Shown here one piece after another: positions 16,071 to 20,305 of a stretch of 20,305 nucleotides of DNA (positions are counted from its first letter, which is position 1; each line of letters begins with the position of its first letter). The position numbers and the translations under genes were made by a program. This DNA is from UBA4064 sp050179135 (lineage in GTDB: Bacteria; Desulfobacterota; Desulfobacteria; Desulfobacterales; Desulfatirhabdiaceae), in the NCBI GenBank assembly GCA_050179135.1, contig JBFXFK010000086.1:1-20305 (forward strand). The letters are read 5' to 3'. The notes under the pieces are model-generated. The model worked only from the letters and a program-made list of their open reading frames with translations, made no database searches and was not told the DNA's origin.

Positions 16071-16150
16071 TATATGCATCGGCGGATGTGCTTTGCAGAC
16101 GAACCCAAATCCATCTCAATCCAGTGGATTTATCTACTTCCGACAGCCTG
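16071..16150. repeat. Half copy C of the MITE-like element, inverted
   Basis: The reverse complement matches the left half of the 13306 element, including AATCCAGTGGATTTAT and CTTCCGACAGCC at the tip. The match stops at the element's centre, which is exactly where the 222-bp repeat ends. It lies between the convergent metV and sbtM genes. Confidence 0.75.
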
Positions 16151-16183
16151 ACTTTGATGAAAGGTAAAAAAAAGCCGGGTCGT

Positions 16184-17761
16184 CTAAAGGAAACAAAACG
16201 GGTCTTTTTGTTCAAAAATGTTCAGACCATGGCTGTATGCGCACGCCAGACACCCCCCACATACCGGACGCAATGAACACTGCCGGCATTCGGCGCAACC
16301 GGATCGATATCGGCTGGCAATGTCCGAGTCATATATCTCTTCCAGGTTTTGTGTCAGTAAACTGCCGATGGGCGATGGGAACTTTCTGCAGGCATGAACG
16401 TCGCCGTCCGAAAGAACGGACAGAAAATTGAAGGCTGCACCGCATCCAAAGCCGGTGCAGCCACCGAAGGGTTCCATGCCTTTGTGGTGCAGCAGAACAT
16501 TGATAAGGTTATCTTTCAGGCCGAGAACCGGATTTTCTTTTGAGGCATTGAGGTAGTTTTCAAGAAAAGAAATGTAGTCCTGTTTGCCCGGAAGCTCAAG
16601 GGATGCTCCTTCGCCCACCTGTGCCAGACGGTTGAAGTAAAAAACATCGGCTCTGCCCCGCAATCGCTCACCAAGGGGAATGACCTGCTGGTGGTTATCA
16701 CGCGTCAGTGTGAGCATGACCATTGAATAGACATCAAGATCCCGGAGCAGATCCAGAAAGTCCATCACCCGGTTAAAATGACCGTTTCCCCGGATAAAAT
16801 CATTATATTCAGGCAGTCCCTCCAGGCTCACCTGAAAAAAATCGGGCGGCTGGATCGCGATCAACGCCTCGATCTGCTTCCGCGGCGCAGGATTGCCGAG
16901 AATGGCCAATGAAAAGCCAAGATTTGAGGCAGCCCTGTATATATCGAAAAAATCGGGATGCAGCAGCGGATTTCCTCCGGTAAAGGAAATCTGTCCCTTT
17001 ACGTGCTTTTTGCGGCAAAACCGGTCCAGGTCATCAAGAATTTTCAATGCCGCATGAAGACTGAGGGCGGACCGGTCACTGCGATCATAGCAATGCCGGC
17101 AATGAAGATCGCAGGCCTGCGTGATATGCCATTGCATCGTAAATGCCGGAGATGTCAGGATCTGTTCGCCGGACCAGGATAGGCGCTCGATGACGGGAAA
17201 ATCCCGTCGAATGCGGGACCGGGGAACAAAAAGTATTCCGGTTTCAGCGGCACGCTCTATGGCCGCATTTACGGCAGCAACCGGTAAATCACCAATCCGC
17301 GCCACCTCTTTGGAATCAATCTCCTCGACAATCATTTTGAGTACCAGAAGATCCTCGGCAGAGGCGGCCCTTGCGCGAACCTCCCCATCAGCGGGATGCT
17401 TCCAGATCAAAACGAATTCATCACCCGGCTCGGGAACGACCGAATTCGATGAGATCAGACAGTCCGTCAACTGTTTCCAGGCAAGCGCCAAAAGTTGCAG
17501 GGTGGGGTTGATGGCGATCTCATGCAACTGATCCGGAATCGCGATTTCCTGCTGTTTGGTTTGCAAAATATGCCACTCCAGGCGGGCAAGGTCGGGAAGG
17601 AATTCGGGGATATCGGTGCTGTCGCTGTAAAACAGCATTCTGTTCGAAAACCGGTCCGGATTTTCGTCATCCGGGCATTCGGAAATAATTCTGTCCCAGG
17701 CATCGGCATCCAGAAAGGACCGGCATGCAGGAAAAATTTTTGTAAAGTCAGATCGGTTCAT
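16184..17761 (-). CDS. sbtM: Radical SAM peptide maturase, SbtM-like (selenobiotic family)
   Basis: This is a 525-aa protein. Residues ~1-190 are an N-terminal region with IPEFLPDLARLEW, perhaps for peptide recognition. The radical SAM core has CDLHCRHC (C217, C221, C224) that binds the 4Fe-4S/SAM cluster, followed by FTGGNPLLHPDF. A C-terminal SPASM/twitch-like cysteine region follows (GGCTGFGCG, HACRKFPSPIGSL, GCAECRQCSLRPVCGGCLAC and a final DPFCFL) for auxiliary clusters. The gene lies 155 bases downstream of the three-UGA peptide gene, on the same strand. From memory, a radical SAM enzyme next to a small Cys/Sec peptide is the SbtM/SbtA pair described for deltaproteobacteria and proposed to make thio(seleno)oxazole-type modifications. 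The start is ATG 17761; the ribosome binding site is weak. The family is well supported; the exact reaction is not. Confidence 0.82.
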   Translation of the reverse strand: MNRSDFTKIFPACRSFLDADAWDRIISECPDDENPDRFSNRMLFYSDSTDIPEFLPDLARLEWHILQTKQQEIAIPDQLHEIAINPTLQLLALAWKQLTDCLISSNSVVPEPGDEFVLIWKHPADGEVRARAASAEDLLVLKMIVEEIDSKEVARIGDLPVAAVNAAIERAAETGILFVPRSRIRRDFPVIERLSWSGEQILTSPAFTMQWHITQACDLHCRHCYDRSDRSALSLHAALKILDDLDRFCRKKHVKGQISFTGGNPLLHPDFFDIYRAASNLGFSLAILGNPAPRKQIEALIAIQPPDFFQVSLEGLPEYNDFIRGNGHFNRVMDFLDLLRDLDVYSMVMLTLTRDNHQQVIPLGERLRGRADVFYFNRLAQVGEGASLELPGKQDYISFLENYLNASKENPVLGLKDNLINVLLHHKGMEPFGGCTGFGCGAAFNFLSVLSDGDVHACRKFPSPIGSLLTQNLEEIYDSDIASRYRSGCAECRQCSLRPVCGGCLACAYSHGLNIFEQKDPFCFL

Positions 17762-17848
17762 AGGCGTATTTCATGACAGGCAAAGGATGGCAATTAGACT
17801 GTTATCATATGGATACGCATGAAAAGAAGTGGTCAAAATTTGGGTAGT

Positions 17849-17873
17849 GATGCGTGAAAATTTATAACGCATC
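17849..17873 (-). other. Stem-loop between sbtA and sbtM
   Basis: GATGCGT and ACGCATC (7 bp) flank an 11-base AT-rich loop, in the 155-base gap between the peptide gene and its maturase. It may attenuate or stabilise the transcript so that more peptide than enzyme is made. There is no clear T-run directly after the stem. Confidence 0.4.
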
Positions 17874-17894
17874 GAATGAGCGCTGAATGTTTGG

Positions 17895-17913
17895 ATAGTG
17901 CCACCTGCACTAT
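17895..17913 (-). promoter_or_regulatory. SECIS-like hairpin 3
   Basis: On the minus strand, ATAGTGC, loop AGGTG, GCACTAT forms 7 perfect pairs. The stem starts 24 bases after the third UGA (17938-17940), within the usual distance for bacterial SECIS elements, and just beyond the TAA stop. Confidence 0.65.
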
Positions 17914-17916
17914 GTT

Positions 17917-18153
17917 TTACTGCTTTTTGACACCGCCTCAGCCCGTTCCGGGCTGGGTTGTTGTGGTCGTTTGGGTGCCACCTGCACCCTGTTTTGATCC
18001 GGATCAACCGCTTTGGGTACTACCTGTACCCGGTTTGGATCCCGATCAGGCGCCTGAGCCCTGCGGATTGCAACCCGATATAAGGACCGCACCCGATACC
18101 AGGCTGGATATACAGAGCCCTGCCAGGAGTTGTTTCAAGTGATTCCTGTCCAT
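17917..18153 (-). CDS. sbtA: SbtA-like selenopeptide (RiPP precursor) with three in-frame UGA codons
   Basis: Reading through UGA, the frame from ATG 18153 (GGAGG 5 bases upstream) runs 78 codons to TAA at 17917-17919. UGA occurs at residues 36 (18046-18048), 50 (18004-18006) and 72 (17938-17940). The N-terminal leader is MDRNHLKQLLAGLCISSL followed by a small hydrophobic stretch ending SGCNPQGSG. The remainder is rich in Gly, Ser, Thr and Gln, with the repeats GA-U-SGSK, SG-U-SGSK and TG-U-GG. Each UGA is followed by a hairpin with an AGGTR loop. I infer selenocysteine at all three sites and modification by the adjacent radical SAM enzyme. If UGA were a true stop, a 35-aa peptide would result, and the conserved spacing, repeats and hairpins beyond it would be unexplained. 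A longer start at 18237 has no ribosome binding site. Confidence 0.8.
17973..17989 (-). promoter_or_regulatory. SECIS-like hairpin 2
   Basis: On the minus strand, GGGTGC, loop AGGTG, GCACCC forms 6 perfect pairs, with the stem starting 14 bases after the second UGA. Compared with hairpin 1, one A-T pair has become G-C on both sides of the stem, a compensatory change. Confidence 0.75.
18015..18031 (-). promoter_or_regulatory. SECIS-like hairpin 1
   Basis: On the minus strand, GGGTAC, loop AGGTA, GTACCC forms 6 perfect pairs, with the stem starting 14 bases after the first UGA. G is the second loop base, as is usual in bacterial SECIS loops. The stem is the tip of a longer nested palindrome (17995-18048). 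Confidence 0.75.
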
Positions 18154-18193
18154 GATGTCCTCCAAAAAGCCACGCCATCCTTTACCTGTTTGT

Positions 18194-18222
18194 ACTGTAA
18201 TGAATTTCTGAAGCCGGGTCAA
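18194..18222 (-). promoter_or_regulatory. Candidate sigma-70 promoter for sbtA
   Basis: On the minus strand TTGACC (complement of 18217-18222), a 17-base spacer and TACAGT (complement of 18194-18199) match the -35 and -10 boxes 5/6 and 4/6. The expected start near 18187 gives a leader of about 35 bases. Confidence 0.55.
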
Positions 18223-18288
18223 TTGGATATCATTCATAAGACATTAATGGATTTAAAGCATCAGGGTCCCGTAGGCCCGCTGATGAAT

Positions 18289-18330
18289 CGGGATTGCCCT
18301 GGTCCGAATATCGGAGAAAGGGCAATCCCG
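18289..18330. terminator. Strong hairpin at the 3' end of dctP
   Basis: CGGGATTGCCCT (18289-18300) and AGGGCAATCCCG (18319-18330) are perfect 12-base inverted copies, with an inner TCCGA/TCGGA stem. It lies 9 bases past the dctP stop codon. No T-run follows on the minus strand, so it may be a 3'-end stabiliser or a Rho-type end. It separates dctP from the sbtA promoter. Confidence 0.55.
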
Positions 18331-18338
18331 GCAACAAG

Positions 18339-19358
18339 TCACTGAAACTGTTGTACGGCTTTACCTATGAAATCGATGATTTCCTTGCCCTTGAATCCCT
18401 TTCCGTCGAGATCCTTGACATATGCATCCAGGATCGGCGTGACAGCGGCCTTCCATCTGGCGCTTTCCTTGCTGTCCTGGCCGTAAATTTGTCCACCCTG
18501 ATCCAGCATATATTTCAGGCCGACCATATCGCTGCTGTCCCATGCCTCGCCGTGTTTGACAATCCATTCGGCATTGATGGCTTCGATGGTCTTCCGAATC
18601 TCCGGGGAAAGGGAGTTCCAGCGGTCCTTGTTCATGACCACAAAAAAAGAAGTGGTATAGGCGGATGAAAAATTGGCCGTCCCGAATCGTACCACTTCCC
18701 CCAGTTTCCAGCCTTTGTTGGATTCAAGAGGATAAACCGATCCGTCCACAACCCCTTTTTGAAGCATTTCATAGGTTTCGGGCATGGCCTTGGCGACCGG
18801 GGTTCCTCCCAGGGCCTTGACCACATCGGCACTGGTGCCGGTGCTTCTGAATTTGAGGCCTTTCATGTCTTCCAGCTTCAGGATGGGTCTGTCCTTGGAA
18901 AAAACCAGGCCCGGACCGTGCGCATGCAGATACATGACCTGTGTATCCGCCATTTCCGCGGGTTTGTAATGGGCATAGACATGATTGATGACCCTGGTGG
19001 CCGAAACCCCGCTGGTATACCCAAACGGTAGATCCACGGCCAGCATCACCGGGAACCGTCCGGGAGTATAGGCGAGGCAGGAAAATCCGATGTCGGAAAG
19101 TCCTTCGACCACGCCGTCATAGGTCTGATTGGCCTTGGTCAGAGTTTGTCCCGGAAAAAATTCGATTTTGACCTGGCCGTTGGTCCGCTTTTCGACTTCC
19201 CTGGACCATTCATCCGCCAGAACGCTTTGAATATGGGAGGGTGGAAAAAAAGAACTGTATGTCAGTTTAACCGGGTCGGCCCAAACAGCGGTTGTAACGG
19301 CGAACAGGAGCAAGGCCAGGCATACGGTTGGCAGCGGAAAACAAAATTTACGGGTCAT
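18339..19358 (-). CDS. dctP: TRAP transporter solute-binding protein, DctP family
   Basis: This is a 339-aa periplasmic protein. ATG 19358 is used (AAGGAA 8 bases upstream); the longer frame from 19415 has no such site. A signal peptide covers 1-27 (cleavage after TTAVWA). The mature part opens KLTYSSFFPPSHIQS and contains the carboxylate-binding Arg region GLKFRSTGTSADVVKALGG and PLESNKGWKLGE, as in DctP proteins. It would bind an organic acid and deliver it to DctQM membrane subunits. No DctQ or DctM is present next to it; the next gene on the strand is sbtA, so it is an orphan here or the transporter genes lie elsewhere. Ligand unknown. Confidence 0.93.
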   Translation of the reverse strand: MTRKFCFPLPTVCLALLLFAVTTAVWADPVKLTYSSFFPPSHIQSVLADEWSREVEKRTNGQVKIEFFPGQTLTKANQTYDGVVEGLSDIGFSCLAYTPGRFPVMLAVDLPFGYTSGVSATRVINHVYAHYKPAEMADTQVMYLHAHGPGLVFSKDRPILKLEDMKGLKFRSTGTSADVVKALGGTPVAKAMPETYEMLQKGVVDGSVYPLESNKGWKLGEVVRFGTANFSSAYTTSFFVVMNKDRWNSLSPEIRKTIEAINAEWIVKHGEAWDSSDMVGLKYMLDQGGQIYGQDSKESARWKAAVTPILDAYVKDLDGKGFKGKEIIDFIGKAVQQFQ

Positions 19359-19413
19359 CTTCAATTCCTTTCGTGTTATGGATTCATCAGTCAAAGTCCG
19401 GACGGGATGGATC

Positions 19414-19441
19414 AATAAAATTTTCCGGAATTCATTGTCAA
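19414..19441 (-). promoter_or_regulatory. Candidate sigma-70 promoter for dctP
   Basis: On the minus strand a perfect TTGACA (complement of 19436-19441), a 16-base spacer and TTTATT (complement of 19414-19419). The expected leader is about 50 bases. Confidence 0.45.
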
Positions 19442-19533
19442 GGTTTTTCGAGCAACGGATGGATTTTCAGCGAAGTTGGTTGCAATTTCATCCGGCAGAT
19501 TCCGGATTCGAAACCTGACAGATTTTAGATATA

Positions 19534-19848
19534 TCATGTGCTGTATGCCCTCTTTTCCCGAAAATTGTAACTATGTCGGTTGAATGATTGTTTTCTTCCC
19601 AAAACGGAAGCGTCTCTTATGGTTTTGAGGGTAACAGCCTCGTTTGTTGGATCAAGCAGACGCTCCAGAGACGCGCGGCTTGCACCCATTTTATGTGCCA
19701 TTGATGTTTTTGACAGACAGTTTTCTTCCATCATTCCCTTGATCTGAAAAGCGATCACTTCCTTGATTGCCCATTCCGTGCATTCATCAAGAATCCCCTC
19801 TGCTTCCAGGAATGAATCAAAAGTGCTGCCCATGTGTTTGTTTGTCAT
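19534..19848 (-). CDS. HigA-like XRE antitoxin, C-terminus probably frameshifted
   Basis: This is a 104-aa protein. The body fits antitoxins paired with Gp49/HigB-like toxins: FDSFLEAEGILDE, AIKEVIAFQIKGMM, then a helix-turn-helix SKTSMAHKMGASRASLERLL and DPTNEAVTLKTI. After ASVLGRK the frame continues into an atypical tail (QSFNRHSYNF...). One extra base near 19590 would instead give a short TIIQPT ending with TAG at 19571-19573, which is how family members usually end. The ATG overlaps the toxin stop (ATGA), the usual toxin-antitoxin arrangement. DNA binding is probably intact. Confidence 0.75.
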   Translation of the reverse strand: MTNKHMGSTFDSFLEAEGILDECTEWAIKEVIAFQIKGMMEENCLSKTSMAHKMGASRASLERLLDPTNEAVTLKTIRDASVLGRKQSFNRHSYNFREKRAYST

Positions 19849-20170
19849 AACATACCTTTCAGTTTGGACAATCCGGCTTGTGCCAATTTCAAATCGTTTG
19901 CCGGCGTTTTCTGGCTTTTTTTGATAAAGCCATGCAAAAGGACTATGGTGTTTTCAGGTATGGTGAAAAGCACCAGGCGGTTCGGCCTTCCATATCCGTT
20001 CTGACTTTCCATATATCCGGGTCCAACTATCGAACCAATGGCATCCCGACAGGCCAGCCATATTGAACCTTTTTCATGCTCTTCCCGATGATCTTTCTGT
20101 CTTCCCTGACAAGTCCTTTCAGCCAATGACGGACAGGCTGGTTATTTCTTTCGGAACGATAAAAAATCAC
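19845..20170 (-). pseudogene. HigB/Gp49-like toxin, broken by an amber codon and a frameshift
   Basis: From GTG 20170 (AAGG upstream) the frame reads VIFYRSERNNQPVRHWLKGL and on to GWPVGMPLVR, a typical Gp49/HigB start, then meets TAG at 20027-20029. Past it the same frame gives LDPDIWKVRTDMEGR, as expected for the family, and then shifts near 19973-19989 into the frame RLVLFTIPENTIVLLHGF and IKKSQKTP, the typical toxin C-terminus, ending at 19845. The intact protein would be about 108 aa. The open frame 19845-20126 that a gene caller would report joins a wrong-frame N-terminus to the real C-terminus. RelE-like mRNA interferase activity is probably lost. Confidence 0.8.
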
Positions 20171-20305
20171 TGATAGCCTTAGTATCTTACGTTTTAAGTT
20201 CGTGTTTTTTGTGGCAGAAAAAATGTCGATTGTTACAGGCTCAGGTTTCCAGCAAGGTTGGGAATAACCACCATCTCTTTCAGTTTGAGTCCCAAAGTAA
20301 TTACC
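20171..20305. other. Region upstream of the toxin remnant, nothing recognised
   Basis: No gene, repeat or clear promoter could be supported here on either strand. Confidence 0.3.

Noticed and set aside
17895..18031. Short direct repeats that could look like a small CRISPR array
   Set aside because: The repeats are only ~17-base hairpins with unequal spacing, lie inside and just past a coding frame, and have no cas genes nearby.
18046..18237. A 63-aa protein ending at the first UGA, from ATG 18237
   Set aside because: ATG 18153 has the GGAGG site; the hairpins and repeated coding pattern continue past the UGA to TAA 17917.
20027..20029. Amber codon read as pyrrolysine in the toxin
   Set aside because: A separate frameshift about 45 bases later breaks the same gene, so simple decay is the better explanation.

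Overview
The window looks like accessory-rich chromosome from a strictly anaerobic, probably sulfate-reducing member of the Desulfobacterota (Desulfobacteraceae-like). This is inferred from gene content: a class III tetraheme cytochrome c3, an HdrC-like ferredoxin subunit, a NarI/TmcC-like membrane cytochrome b, a MetV-type methylene-tetrahydrofolate reductase subunit, a TRAP solute-binding protein, sigma-54 two-component control and a selenobiotic (SbtA/SbtM-type) peptide system. GC content is moderate. No rRNA, tRNA, CRISPR array or transposase was seen.

Layout. 1-2194 (-): a bifunctional trehalose-6-phosphate synthase/phosphatase, cut by the left edge. 2195-2707: a divergent intergenic region with a 108-bp palindromic repeat. 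2708-6675 (+): a hybrid histidine kinase overlapping a sigma-54-dependent response regulator. 6676-8372 (+): a candidate enhancer palindrome and a near-consensus -24/-12 promoter, then a PilZ-like protein, an OsmC-family protein and a small hypothetical protein, which are the likely local targets of the two-component pair. 8674-12538 (-): a two-gene operon, ACP-FAAL-PlsC fusion followed by an arginase/agmatinase-family protein. 12625-13119 (-): a 61-aa cysteine-containing small protein with a strong ribosome binding site and its own terminator. 13306-13460: a 155-bp MITE-like palindrome. 13564-15817 (+): a compact redox operon of NarI-like cytochrome b, tetraheme c3, HdrC-like protein and MetV. 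15797-16150: three abutting repeat fragments. 16184-18153 (-): sbtA (a three-UGA selenopeptide) and sbtM (its radical SAM maturase). 18339-19358 (-): an orphan DctP. 19534-20170 (-): a decaying HigBA-like toxin-antitoxin pair.

The most striking object is the peptide gene at 17917-18153 on the minus strand. An ordinary gene caller stops it at the first UGA, but the frame continues through three UGA codons to a TAA. Each UGA is followed by a stem-loop with a five-base AGGTA or AGGTG loop, and the stems differ by paired, compensatory changes. This is what a run of bacterial SECIS elements would look like. The adjacent radical SAM/SPASM-like enzyme is the expected maturase. I read it as an SbtA-family selenocysteine-containing RiPP precursor with Sec at residues 36, 50 and 72.

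The second notable system is the redox operon. A MetV protein is encoded with a c3 cytochrome, a ferredoxin-like HdrC subunit and a membrane cytochrome b, which suggests a membrane-associated electron link between the periplasmic c3 or quinone pool and C1 (Wood-Ljungdahl) metabolism. MetF itself is not in the window.
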